Shown here one piece after another: positions 7,261-13,172 of a DNA stretch of 15,224 nt (its first letter is position 1; each line of letters starts with the position of its first letter). The notes beneath the pieces are model-generated. The model saw only the letters and a list, made by a program, of their open reading frames with translations. It ran no database searches and was not told the origin of the DNA. The position numbers were made by a program, and so were the translations under genes. This DNA is from an uncultured Oscillospiraceae bacterium (GTDB lineage: Bacteria > Bacillota_A > Clostridia > Oscillospirales > Oscillospiraceae). The stretch is from NCBI GenBank assembly GCA_900762245.1, contig CAAFFR010000151.1, forward strand, positions 1 through 15,224, given 5' to 3'.

Positions 7261-7396
7261 AAAAGTTACACAGAGTGAGAAAAATTGATTGCCATTCTGC
7301 TTTGCAGAATGTATGGTGTCATTTCTGTCCAGCAGGAAATGAGCGAAGCTCCACTGTAGTTTCGCATGGAATTGGTTCAAATCCCATCTAACCAAT
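7261..7396. other. Non-coding, hairpin-rich spacer with a tRNA-like 3' remnant
   Basis: No gene is seen here. Four consecutive stem-loops occur: CATTCTGC-TTT-GCAGAATG (7293-7311); CATTTC/GAAATG (7320-7341); GCGAAGCT/AGTTTCGC with a 7-nt loop (7343-7365); and ATTGGTT/AACCAAT (7371-7396). GGTTCAAATCCC at 7374-7385 is a canonical T-arm and loop string. It is identical, in inverted orientation, to the T-arm of the adjacent tRNA-Ser. The acceptor strand is too short for an intact tRNA, and the third loop lacks U33. Confidence 0.4.
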
Positions 7397-7434
7397 AAAA
7401 AAGACCACATCCCATATGGGATATGGTCTTTTTT
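7396..7434. terminator. Terminator after tRNA-Ser(GCU)
   Basis: An 11-bp stem, 7403-7413 with 7418-7428 and one wobble pair, encloses the loop ATAT. It is flanked by A-run 7397-7402 and T-run 7429-7434. On the minus strand it lies immediately after the tRNA CCA. It could also stop plus-strand transcripts. Confidence 0.88.
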
Positions 7435-7525
7435 GGCGGAGTGAGAGGGATTTGAACCCTCGCGCGGCTTTTGACCGCCTACTCCCTTAGCAGGGGAGCC
7501 CCTTCGGCCTCTTGGGTATCACTCC
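7434..7525 (-). tRNA. tRNA-Ser(GCU)
   Basis: A 92-nt class II tRNA. Acceptor GGAGTGA pairs with TCACTCC, the discriminator is G and CCA is encoded. The anticodon arm is CTCCC-CTGCTAA-GGGAG, giving anticodon GCU (7489-7491, reading AGC on the plus strand). A long variable arm typical of serine follows, then the T-arm AGGGTTCAAATCCCT. It reads AGC and AGU codons. Its promoter and terminator are both visible. Confidence 0.96.
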
Positions 7526-7557
7526 GAATCAAAGAAACAATATCTGATTGCCAAAGT

Positions 7558-7586
7558 ATTCTAGCATACCTGTGCAGCTTTGTCAA
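7558..7586 (-). promoter_or_regulatory. Promoter of tRNA-Ser(GCU)
   Basis: On the minus strand, TTGACA (7581-7586), a 17-nt spacer and TAGAAT (7558-7563). It is divergent from the tRNA-Ser(UGA) promoter. Confidence 0.85.
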
Positions 7587-7615
7587 GGGTCAAAATGCTT
7601 TAAATACAGAAACCC

Positions 7616-7644
7616 TTGACATTTTCCCGCGCGAATGCTATAGT
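7616..7644 (+). promoter_or_regulatory. Promoter of tRNA-Ser(UGA)
   Basis: TTGACA (7616-7621), a 17-nt spacer and TATAGT (7639-7644), with the mature tRNA beginning 12 nt after the -10 box. Confidence 0.88.
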
Positions 7645-7655
7645 TTAGTCCATAC

Positions 7656-7744
7656 GGAGAGTTGTCCGAGCGGTTTAAGGAGCCAGTCTTGAAAACTGGT
7701 GATGGGGAAACCCACCGTGAGTTCGAATCTCACACTCTCCGCCA
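7656..7744 (+). tRNA. tRNA-Ser(UGA)
   Basis: An 89-nt class II tRNA. Acceptor GGAGAGT pairs with ACTCTCC, the discriminator is G and CCA is encoded. The anticodon arm CCAGT-CTTGAAA-ACTGG gives anticodon UGA at 7690-7692. A long variable arm follows, then the T-arm GTGAGTTCGAATCTCAC. It reads UCA and other UCN codons. Confidence 0.96.
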
Positions 7745-7774
7745 AAATCCCCACTCCGCTTGGCGTGGGGATTT
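7745..7774 (+). terminator. Terminator after tRNA-Ser(UGA)
   Basis: A perfect 10-bp stem AAATCCCCAC (7745-7754) and GTGGGGATTT (7765-7774) with a 10-nt loop. It is followed by a T-rich stretch, CTGTTTGTTTT. Confidence 0.8.
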
Positions 7775-7805
7775 CTGTTTGTTTTGGATAAGGTTCATGT
7801 ATGGA

Positions 7806-7818
7806 CCTTACAGTAAGG
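7806..7818. promoter_or_regulatory. 13-bp palindrome overlapping the Nudix gene ribosome binding site
   Basis: CCTTAC (7806-7811), A, GTAAGG (7813-7818) form a perfect dyad whose right arm is part of the AAGGGAGG ribosome binding site (7815-7822). In RNA, CCUUA-CAG-UAAGG could pair and mask part of that site. The half-sites are the same as those in the palindrome at 7213-7225, in swapped order. Confidence 0.35.
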
Positions 7819-7828
7819 GAGGATACCT

Positions 7829-8251
7829 ATGGCAACAGTGACATTTTATCCCGCAGGACATATTTCAGACTCCCGTCTTGTGTATGCGGTCATTGCGGCA
7901 AGATATGAAGATCAATGGGTATTTTGCCGCCATAAGGACAGACAGACTTGGGAGATCCCTGGCGGTCATCGGGAAACAGGGGAGTGCATCGAAGAAGCGG
8001 CAGCCCGGGAACTTTGGGAAGAAACCGGAGCCATCGAAGCCAAAATCACCCCAGTCTGTATCTATCAGGTGAATCAGGAGGAACGGTGCGGAATGCTTTT
8101 CTTTGCCCGGATCAAAGAGCTTGGGCAGCTTCCTGTAGAATCTGAGATTAGAGAATGCCGGTTGTTGCATAGCCTTCCGGAAAATCTGACCTATCCTGGT
8201 ATCCAACCCCAGTTGTTTGAAAAAGCGAAGGAAAGCCTTCAATCGGATTGA
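7829..8251 (+). CDS. Nudix hydrolase (MutT/YtkD-like)
   Basis: A 140-residue Nudix-fold pyrophosphohydrolase that would cleave a nucleoside diphosphate linked to another moiety. The Nudix box spans residues 46-69: Gly46, Glu52, then REL (60-62), WEETG (63-67), with all metal-binding glutamates present. The final hydrophobic position of the box is Ala (then Ile). The segment HKDRQTWEIPGGHRETGE resembles YtkD/MutT sequences, which sanitise oxidised nucleotides, but substrate cannot be assigned from sequence. The ATG has AAGGGAGG with 6-nt spacing. A 13-bp palindrome overlaps that site. The reductase-like gene follows 38 nt downstream. Confidence 0.92.
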   Translation: MATVTFYPAGHISDSRLVYAVIAARYEDQWVFCRHKDRQTWEIPGGHRETGECIEEAAARELWEETGAIEAKITPVCIYQVNQEERCGMLFFARIKELGQLPVESEIRECRLLHSLPENLTYPGIQPQLFEKAKESLQSD

Positions 8252-8289
8252 CAGGTCTGTTACAATAGAAGGGAAAGGATGTGTTATAT

Positions 8290-8484
8290 ATGGCAGTTCG
8301 TATCAATGATGACAAGGAAATGGTCCAGATGGTCCGGGACGGCTTAAAGCGTACCGGCGGATACTGCCCCTGCCGCCTGGAGCGTACAGAGGAGAATAAG
8401 TGTATCTGCAAAGAGTTCCGCGAACAGATTGCTGACCCCGAATTTATCGGCTTCTGCCACTGCATGCTGTACTACAAAGATTAA
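8290..8484 (+). CDS. Ferredoxin:thioredoxin reductase catalytic-chain-like mini-protein
   Basis: A 64-residue protein with three paired-cysteine motifs, CPC (Cys26, Cys28), CIC (Cys38, Cys40) and CHC (Cys56, Cys58), followed by MLYY. This is the signature of the catalytic chain of ferredoxin:thioredoxin reductase, in which four cysteines hold a [4Fe-4S] cluster and two form a redox-active disulfide. Here it is about half the plant/cyanobacterial length, and the middle pair is displaced. I place the start at ATG 8290, with GGGAAAGGA about 10 nt upstream, rather than at a GTG three codons earlier that lies too close to that site. No variable-chain gene or thioredoxin is next to it. Reduction of a disulfide partner with electrons from ferredoxin is inferred from the family. 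Confidence 0.88.
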   Translation: MAVRINDDKEMVQMVRDGLKRTGGYCPCRLERTEENKCICKEFREQIADPEFIGFCHCMLYYKD

Positions 8485-8506
8485 TGAAAAAAATTCAAAA
8501 AAGTTA

Positions 8507-8535
8507 TTGACAAATTTCGCCGTCTGTGTTATTAT
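8507..8535 (+). promoter_or_regulatory. Promoter of tRNA-Leu(CAG)
   Basis: TTGACA (8507-8512), a 17-nt spacer and TATTAT (8530-8535). The tRNA begins 36 nt after the -10 box, leaving a short 5' extension for RNase P to remove. Confidence 0.85.
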
Positions 8536-8570
8536 ACGGGAGCGCTGAGGGAAACCCGGCTGATACATAT

Positions 8571-8658
8571 GGGCGAGTGGTGGAATTGGTAGACTCGCTA
8601 GATTCAGGTTCTAGTGTTCACTGCGGACGTGCGGGTTCAAGTCCCGCCTCGCCCACCA
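8571..8658 (+). tRNA. tRNA-Leu(CAG)
   Basis: An 88-nt class II tRNA. Acceptor GGGCGAG pairs with CTCGCCC, the discriminator is A (leucine identity) and CCA is encoded. The anticodon arm CTAGA-TTCAGGT-TCTAG gives anticodon CAG at 8605-8607. The T-arm is GCGGGTTCAAGTCCCGC. It reads CUG codons. Confidence 0.96.
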
Positions 8659-8660
8659 GA

Positions 8661-8691
8661 AAAGACGGTTTCGAAAGAAACCGTCTTTTTT
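8661..8691 (+). terminator. Terminator after tRNA-Leu
   Basis: A perfect 12-bp stem AAAGACGGTTTC (8661-8672) and GAAACCGTCTTT (8677-8688) with a GAAA loop and a T-run to 8691. It starts two bases after the tRNA CCA. Confidence 0.93.
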
Positions 8692-8705
8692 CATTCCTCA
8701 AATTT

Positions 8706-8711
8706 TATAAT
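8706..8711 (+). promoter_or_regulatory. Possible -10 box for the MATE gene
   Basis: A perfect TATAAT lies 18 nt before the MATE ATG, downstream of the tRNA terminator. The 17-nt-distant -35 position falls in the terminator stem and does not match TTGACA, so this is weak evidence for a promoter. Confidence 0.35.
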
Positions 8712-8729
8712 GATTGGAGAAAACGTGAG

Positions 8730-10136
8730 ATGATACGCAGAACGAAGTGGAGTATGCCATGGGAAATGGTACCCACAATTTTTGCTTTGGCATGGCCCAC
8801 CATGCTGGAACAGCTTCTGCAGACGGCTGTGCAGTATATCGACACTGCCATGGTTGGTTCTCTGGGTACTCAGGCAACTGCTGCGGTAGGTGCAACTAGT
8901 ACAGTAAACTGGCTGATTGGCAGCACTATCTCTGCATTGGGCATCGGTTTTCTCGCTTTTGTTTCTAAGGCCTGTGGCGCTGGAGATACAGCGTGGGCAA
9001 GGAGGGCATCCTCTCAGGCTGTGCTTGCAGCTTTGGTCAGCGGAATTCTCTTTACCTGCTTGACACTGGGTCTTAGCAATCGGGTGCCTGTCTGGATGCA
9101 GGTAGATCCTTCAATTCAAAAGCTGGCATCCCAATATTTCTTCATTCTATATACCCCAATGCTGGCCCGGACGGTAACCATCATTTTTGGTACGCTGCTT
9201 CGTGCTGTGGGAGATACAAAAACGCCGATGCGCGTGGGGATACTGGTCAATGTTGTCAACGTAGTTTTAAATTTTTTGTTGATATATCCCACCCGCAGCT
9301 GGAAGGGGCTCTGGATACCCGGTGCAGGATGGGGTGTCCTGGGTGCAGCGGTTGCCAGTGCCATTTCCTTTGTGATCGGCGGTGTCTGTATCACGTCTGC
9401 TCTGTGGAAACACCCTGTTATTTCTCCTAAGGGACAGTCCCTGAAGCCGGATATGGAGATATTGAAACCCTGCCTGAAAGTGGCTCTGCCCAACGCACTG
9501 CAGCGTTTCGGCACCTCACTGGGCTATGTTGCGTTTGCCTCCATGATCAATTCCATCGGTGAAGTCGCTACTGCAGCCCACACCATTGCCAATACGGTCG
9601 AATCCGCATTCTATATTCCGGGCTATGGTATGCAGACTGCGGCTGCCACCCTGGCAGGAAATGCACTGGGCGCCAAGGACAATCAACGGATCGGAAATTT
9701 GGCCCGGATGATTATTTTCATCGAAGTAGCGTTAATGATGTTTTCCGGTTCACTTTTGTTCCTGTTTGCACCGGATATGATGCAGCTGTTCTCGCGAGAT
9801 GCTGCTGTCATTACGCTTGGTGCAGTGGTGCTTCGTATGGTTGCCGTATCAGAACCCTTCTATGGCGTATCCATTATTATCGAGGGTATGATGCAGGGAA
9901 TGGGTAATACTCTGATGCCTTTTCTGTTCAGTATCAGCGGTATGTGGGGGATCCGGATCATTGGAACCTTCCTGTGTACGCAGCTTCTGGGTATGGGGTT
10001 GGTTTCCGCATGGGGGTGTATGATCACGCACAATATGATGCTGTTTGTGATGTTTATGGTCTGCTATCTTACGGGAAGATGGAATCCGATGAATGTAAAA
10101 AACAGAAAATCGGCGAAAAATTCTAAATATTTTTAA
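8730..10136 (+). CDS. MATE-family multidrug/cation efflux transporter
   Basis: A 468-residue polytopic inner-membrane protein of the multidrug and toxic compound extrusion family, which exports organic cations or other small molecules using Na+ or H+ gradients. Length and about 12 hydrophobic helices fit the family (450-480). Typical segments are PTMLEQLLQTAVQYIDTAMV (23-42) in helix 1, GIGFLAFVSKACGAGD after helix 2, the mid-protein repeat LKVALPNALQRFGTSLGYVA and the paired AGNALGAKD. The open frame runs back through tRNA-Leu, but the true start is ATG 8730, with GGAGAA about 10 nt upstream. The substrate is not predictable. The gene appears monocistronic, with rplS downstream under its own promoter. 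Confidence 0.93.
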   Translation: MIRRTKWSMPWEMVPTIFALAWPTMLEQLLQTAVQYIDTAMVGSLGTQATAAVGATSTVNWLIGSTISALGIGFLAFVSKACGAGDTAWARRASSQAVLAALVSGILFTCLTLGLSNRVPVWMQVDPSIQKLASQYFFILYTPMLARTVTIIFGTLLRAVGDTKTPMRVGILVNVVNVVLNFLLIYPTRSWKGLWIPGAGWGVLGAAVASAISFVIGGVCITSALWKHPVISPKGQSLKPDMEILKPCLKVALPNALQRFGTSLGYVAFASMINSIGEVATAAHTIANTVESAFYIPGYGMQTAAATLAGNALGAKDNQRIGNLARMIIFIEVALMMFSGSLLFLFAPDMMQLFSRDAAVITLGAVVLRMVAVSEPFYGVSIIIEGMMQGMGNTLMPFLFSISGMWGIRIIGTFLCTQLLGMGLVSAWGCMITHNMMLFVMFMVCYLTGRWNPMNVKNRKSAKNSKYF

Positions 10137-10144
10137 AAAAGTAC

Positions 10145-10173
10145 TTGCATTTCTCTAGCCTGTGTGATAGAAT
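10145..10173 (+). promoter_or_regulatory. Promoter of rplS
   Basis: TTGCAT (10145-10150), a 17-nt spacer and TAGAAT (10168-10173), with a start near 10180 and a leader of about 73 nt. Confidence 0.8.
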
Positions 10174-10189
10174 AAATCAGTCTGAAATC

Positions 10190-10233
10190 AAGGTGAGTCC
10201 TCTGCGAGTAACATACTGCGCATGAACGCCTAA
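10190..10233 (+). promoter_or_regulatory. Structured rplS leader, candidate ribosomal protein L19 leader
   Basis: The leader folds into a hairpin TGCGAGT (10203-10209), loop AACAT, ACT-G-CGCA (10215-10222, one bulged G). An outer stem AGGTG (10191-10195) with CGCCT (10227-10231) closes it just before the AAGGAGG ribosome binding site (10239-10245). L19 leaders that bind the protein and control its own synthesis are known in low-GC Gram-positives. Membership of this sequence is inferred from position and shape only. Confidence 0.45.
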
Positions 10234-10253
10234 TATTTAAGGAGGACAAAGAA

Positions 10254-10595
10254 ATGGATTTAGTAAAGGCTCTGAACAGCCAGTACATGAAGGAAGAGCT
10301 GCCCGAAGCACAGGTTGGCGACACCGTTCGTGTTCATGTTCGTATCAAGGAAGGCTCCCGTGAGCGTATCCAGGTGTTTGAAGGCACCGTTATCGCCCGT
10401 AAGCACGGCGGCATCGGCGAGACCATCACTGTTCGTCGTATCTCCTACGGCGTCGGCTGTGAGAAGGTCTTCCCCATGCATTCTCCCAACGTTGCTATGA
10501 TCGAGACCGTCCGTAAGGGCAAGGTCCGTCGTGCAAAGCTGTACTACCTGCGCGACCGCGCTGGCAAGGCTGCAAAAGTCAAGGAGAAGGTTTAA
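10254..10595 (+). CDS. rplS: Large ribosomal subunit protein bL19
   Basis: Ribosomal protein L19, 113 residues, normal length, located at the 30S-50S interface of the large subunit. Characteristic strings include [30 protein letters not shown] (21-50), [22 protein letters not shown] (53-74) and the basic tail [14 protein letters not shown]. The ATG has a perfect AAGGAGG 8 nt upstream. Codon use is strongly biased to C-ending codons (CGT, AAG, ATC), as expected for a highly expressed gene. It has its own promoter, a structured leader and a terminator, so it is separate from the lepB cluster. Confidence 0.98.
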   Translation: MDLVKALNSQYMKEELPEAQVGDTVRVHVRIKEGSRERIQVFEGTVIARKHGGIGETITVRRISYGVGCEKVFPMHSPNVAMIETVRKGKVRRAKLYYLRDRAGKAAKVKEKV

Positions 10596-10610
10596 TTACC
10601 AAGTTTATAA

Positions 10611-10637
10611 AAAGAGAGGGCTTTGCCCTCTTTTTTT
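10611..10637 (+). terminator. Terminator after rplS
   Basis: A perfect 7-bp stem AGAGGGC (10615-10621) and GCCCTCT (10625-10631) with a TTT loop. An A-run precedes it and seven Ts follow. Confidence 0.93.
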
Positions 10638-10652
10638 ATTATGCAGGGTAGT

Positions 10653-10681
10653 TTGTTCCCAGTTTTTTCATACTTTTATAT
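10653..10681 (+). promoter_or_regulatory. Possible promoter of the lepB cluster
   Basis: TTGTTC (10653-10658), a 17-nt spacer and TTATAT (10676-10681). Both boxes are weak. The -10 box lies inside a 32-bp inverted repeat. Confidence 0.4.
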
Positions 10682-10691
10682 GGAAAAACTG
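10660..10691. repeat. 32-bp inverted repeat upstream of lepB
   Basis: Arms CAGTTTTTTCATA (10660-10672) and TATGGAAAAACTG (10679-10691) are complementary except for one G-T, around a 6-nt centre. It is too AU-rich to be a classical terminator. It may be an operator or an RNA hairpin. Confidence 0.6.
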
Positions 10692-10692
10692 A

Positions 10693-10713
10693 AATCAGTA
10701 TGATATACTGATT
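10693..10713. promoter_or_regulatory. Perfect 21-bp palindrome upstream of lepB, candidate operator
   Basis: AATCAGTAT (10693-10701), GAT, ATACTGATT (10705-10713) form perfect 9-bp arms. It lies one base after the 32-bp inverted repeat and just downstream of the candidate promoter, where a bound dimeric repressor could block transcription. Confidence 0.55.
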
Positions 10714-10746
10714 GGAAACGATATAAATTGACAGGGAGGGAAAATT

Positions 10747-11340
10747 GTGACACCCAAACAGGATCAAACAGAAAATACCGGATGGGAAAAAGCTCTGCTG
10801 CTGTATCTGCACGATCTGATCTGCATGCTGATGGCCATTCTGCTGATTTTTTTGATATTCTTTCGCATTATTGTGGTATCCGGTGATTCTATGTATTCCA
10901 CATTGGTGGATGGCGATTACGTTCTTTTGCTGAATAATTTATTTTACCCGGAACCGCAGCAGGGAGACATTGTTGTCATCAGTAAGGAAAGCTTCGATAA
11001 CGGCAGTCCTATTGTGAAACGCGTGATTGCAACGGAAGGACAGACGGTAGATATTGATGAGATGACAGCTACGGTTTATGTGGATGGGATTCCTCTGGAA
11101 GAAACCTATATTAACACGCCTACAACCCACAGTGGAACAACACAGTTCCCACTGATAGTAGATGAGGGGTGCCTGTTTGTTATGGGAGATAACCGTGGCG
11201 TTTCTTTAGATAGCCGCGATCAGCGAATCGGTCAGGTGGACAAACGGGAGGTTTTAGGAAAGGCCATCTACCTGATGATTCCCGGCAGCAACCACGGTAT
11301 GGAACAGCCCGACAAAACCAGAATGGGAGAAATCGAATGA
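10747..11340 (+). CDS. lepB: Type I signal peptidase
   Basis: Removes signal peptides from secreted preproteins at the outer face of the cytoplasmic membrane. The 197-residue protein has one N-terminal transmembrane helix (about residues 24-44), as in Gram-positive SipS-type enzymes. The catalytic dyad is visible: Ser48 in VSGDSMYSTL (44-53) and Lys91 in VKRVIA. The later conserved boxes MGDNR (146-150) and SLDSR (153-157) are present, with the common Asn-Arg-Gly-Val spacing. The start is GTG, with GGGAGGG 6 nt upstream. The stop overlaps the rbgA ATG by 4 bp, so it opens the overlapping gene run. Two dyad symmetries lie just upstream. Confidence 0.96.
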   Translation: MTPKQDQTENTGWEKALLLYLHDLICMLMAILLIFLIFFRIIVVSGDSMYSTLVDGDYVLLLNNLFYPEPQQGDIVVISKESFDNGSPIVKRVIATEGQTVDIDEMTATVYVDGIPLEETYINTPTTHSGTTQFPLIVDEGCLFVMGDNRGVSLDSRDQRIGQVDKREVLGKAIYLMIPGSNHGMEQPDKTRMGEIE

Positions 11341-12209
11341 GCGAAAAGGAAAAGATGAATATTCAATGGTATCCTGGTCACATGACTAAGACACGCCGCC
11401 AGATCGAAGCAGATCTGAAGCAAGTGGATGCGGTCTGTGAGATCGTGGATGCCCGGATACCGGTATCCAGCCGCAACCCGGATATCGATGCCATCTGTGG
11501 AAGCAAGCCCCGAATTATCGTTCTGAACAGAATGGATCTGGCAGATCCCAATGCAACGAAAAAATGGTCTGCCTATTTCAAAAACAAGGGCATGACTGTT
11601 CTGGCAACAGACTGTAAGACAAGAAAAGGCATTGCAGATTTTACTCCCGCAGCTCGGATTGCCTGTGCGGAAAAGCTGGAACGGGATGCCCAAAGAGGTA
11701 TGAACCGCCCTTTACGCGTTATGGTGGTTGGAATCCCAAATGTGGGAAAGTCAACACTCATCAATCAGATTTCCGGCCGCAAGGGTGCAAAAGCAGAAAA
11801 TCGCCCCGGCGTTACCCGTGGCAAGCAGTGGGTTACGGTAGAAAGCGGTCTTCAGCTGCTGGATACCCCCGGTATCCTTTGGCCAAAATTTGAGGACCCG
11901 GAAGTTGGTATGATGCTGGCTTATACCGGTGCAGTCAAAGAAGGTGTCATTGATATCGAGGAACTTGCTTGCCGTCTGATGGAATTGCTGCATAAATATT
12001 ACCCCCAGACTTTGCTGGAACGCTATAAGGTGGAAGCGCCTGAGGGAACACCAGGCTGGGAGCTGATCGAAATTGCCGGAAGGAAACGCGGCTATCTTGT
12101 TTCCGGTGGCGAAGTAAACACGGAGAGAATGTCCAAGGTACTTCTGGACGAGTTCCGTGGAGGAAAACTTGGAAAATTTACATTGGAAATGCCGGAGGAC
12201 CTGCTATGA
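11337..12209 (+). CDS. rbgA: Ribosome biogenesis GTPase A
   Basis: A circularly permuted GTPase needed for late assembly of the 50S subunit (YlqF/RbgA). The 290-residue protein opens with the family hallmark WYPGHMTKTRR (11-21). The motif order is permuted: G4 NRMD (64-67, Arg in place of the usual Lys of NKxD), G5-like ATDCKTRKG, then G1 GIPNVGKST (132-140), G2 PGVTRG (157-162) and G3 DTPG (176-179). A C-terminal helical RNA-binding domain follows. Its ATG overlaps the lepB stop, and its stop overlaps the rnhB ATG, each by 4 bp, with GGGAGA as ribosome binding site. Confidence 0.96.
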   Translation: MSEKEKMNIQWYPGHMTKTRRQIEADLKQVDAVCEIVDARIPVSSRNPDIDAICGSKPRIIVLNRMDLADPNATKKWSAYFKNKGMTVLATDCKTRKGIADFTPAARIACAEKLERDAQRGMNRPLRVMVVGIPNVGKSTLINQISGRKGAKAENRPGVTRGKQWVTVESGLQLLDTPGILWPKFEDPEVGMMLAYTGAVKEGVIDIEELACRLMELLHKYYPQTLLERYKVEAPEGTPGWELIEIAGRKRGYLVSGGEVNTERMSKVLLDEFRGGKLGKFTLEMPEDLL

Positions 12210-12820
12210 GTAATCTGACGATGTGGGAAATTGAAGACAGATTCTATGCAGAAGGAGTCACATACATTTGTGGTGTAGACGAAGCTGGTCGTGGCCCTCT
12301 GGCGGGTCCTGTCTGTGCAGCCGCCGTGATTCTTCCGGAGCATTTGCAGATTCCGGGATTAACTGACAGCAAAAAGCTTACGGATAAAAAGCGCCGGGAA
12401 CTATATCCGATCATCAAGGAACAGGCAATTGCTTATGGAATCGGATTTGCCTCTGAAAAGGAAATTGATGAGATCAATATTCTTCAGGCAACCTTTCTGG
12501 CAATGCAGCGGGCACTGGATCAGCTTTCCGTTCGGCCTGACCTTGCACTGATTGACGGTAACCGCGAGAAAGATTTCGGACTTCCGGTGAAAACCGTTGT
12601 AAAAGGCGATAGTCTCAGTGCCAATATTGCCGCAGCTTCTGTTTTGGCAAAAGTAACCCGTGATGATTTGATGGAAAAAATGGCACTGGAATATCCCCAG
12701 TATCAATTTGAAATCCATAAAGGTTATGGTACAAAAGCACATTATGCAGCCTTGACGGAGCATGGTCCCAGTCCCATTCACCGCATGACATTCCTGCGGA
12801 AGTTCTATGGGGAAAAGTAA
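12206..12820 (+). CDS. rnhB: Ribonuclease HII
   Basis: Cleaves the RNA strand of RNA-DNA hybrids and removes single ribonucleotides from DNA. The 204-residue length is standard. The active site begins with GVDEAGRGPLAGPV (Asp25, Glu26, with GRG following), continues with the Asp of LIDGN (Asp117) and includes the later block KGDSLSANIAAASVLAKVTRD with its catalytic Asp. The signature HKGYGTKAHYAAL marks the C-terminal part. The ATG has GGAGG 7 nt upstream and overlaps the rbgA stop by 4 bp. The 3' end overlaps yraN by 14 bp. Confidence 0.97.
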   Translation: MSNLTMWEIEDRFYAEGVTYICGVDEAGRGPLAGPVCAAAVILPEHLQIPGLTDSKKLTDKKRRELYPIIKEQAIAYGIGFASEKEIDEINILQATFLAMQRALDQLSVRPDLALIDGNREKDFGLPVKTVVKGDSLSANIAAASVLAKVTRDDLMEKMALEYPQYQFEIHKGYGTKAHYAALTEHGPSPIHRMTFLRKFYGEK

Positions 12821-13172
12821 GCTGCTGGGCAGCTGGGGTGAGGCCCTAGCTGCTGAGTTTTTACGAAAGAAACGGTATACAATCATAGCCTCTGGCTATC
12901 GTTGCCGGTTCGGTGAGATTGACTTAATTGCACAGAACAGAAAGTGTATTGTATTTGTGGAAGTTAAGCTTCGCAAGTCACCTGATTTTGCCAGAGCACT
13001 GGAATATGTGGACAGCAAAAAGCAACAAAAGCTCAGAACCACAGCCTCCATGTATTTGTCTCAGAATCCGACAAAATTTCCTGCCCGTTTCGACGTGATT
13101 GAAATCTATGCCCCGGAGGGAACGGAAACGCTTCGTCCGGAGATTTATCATTTGGAGGATGCCTTTCAATGA
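12807..13172 (+). CDS. YraN/UPF0102 family nuclease-like protein
   Basis: A 121-residue protein with the restriction-endonuclease-like core of the UPF0102 (YraN) family. Motifs are GSWGEALAAEFL (8-19), YRCRFGEIDLIA (31-42), with the acidic pair of GEID, and FVEVKLRKS (50-58), followed by KKQQKLRTTASMYL. These are the residues of a PD-(D/E)XK fold, but the biological role is not established; Holliday-junction or recombination-associated functions have been proposed. The family usually sits next to rnhB, as here. It overlaps rnhB by 14 bp and the dipeptidase by 4 bp. Confidence 0.93.
   Translation: MGKSKLLGSWGEALAAEFLRKKRYTIIASGYRCRFGEIDLIAQNRKCIVFVEVKLRKSPDFARALEYVDSKKQQKLRTTASMYLSQNPTKFPARFDVIEIYAPEGTETLRPEIYHLEDAFQ

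Noticed and set aside
7471..7692. Plus-strand open frame spanning both tRNA-Ser genes
   Set aside because: It translates tRNA sequence and the divergent promoters.
8526..8729. In-frame N-terminal extension of the MATE gene
   Set aside because: It translates tRNA-Leu and its terminator. The ATG at 8730 has a ribosome binding site and gives a normal-length MATE protein.
11528..11539. Loss of function in RbgA because G4 reads NRMD instead of NKxD
   Set aside because: Lys to Arg is conservative, and all other motifs (G1, G2, G3, WYPGHM) are intact, so a working GTPase is more likely.
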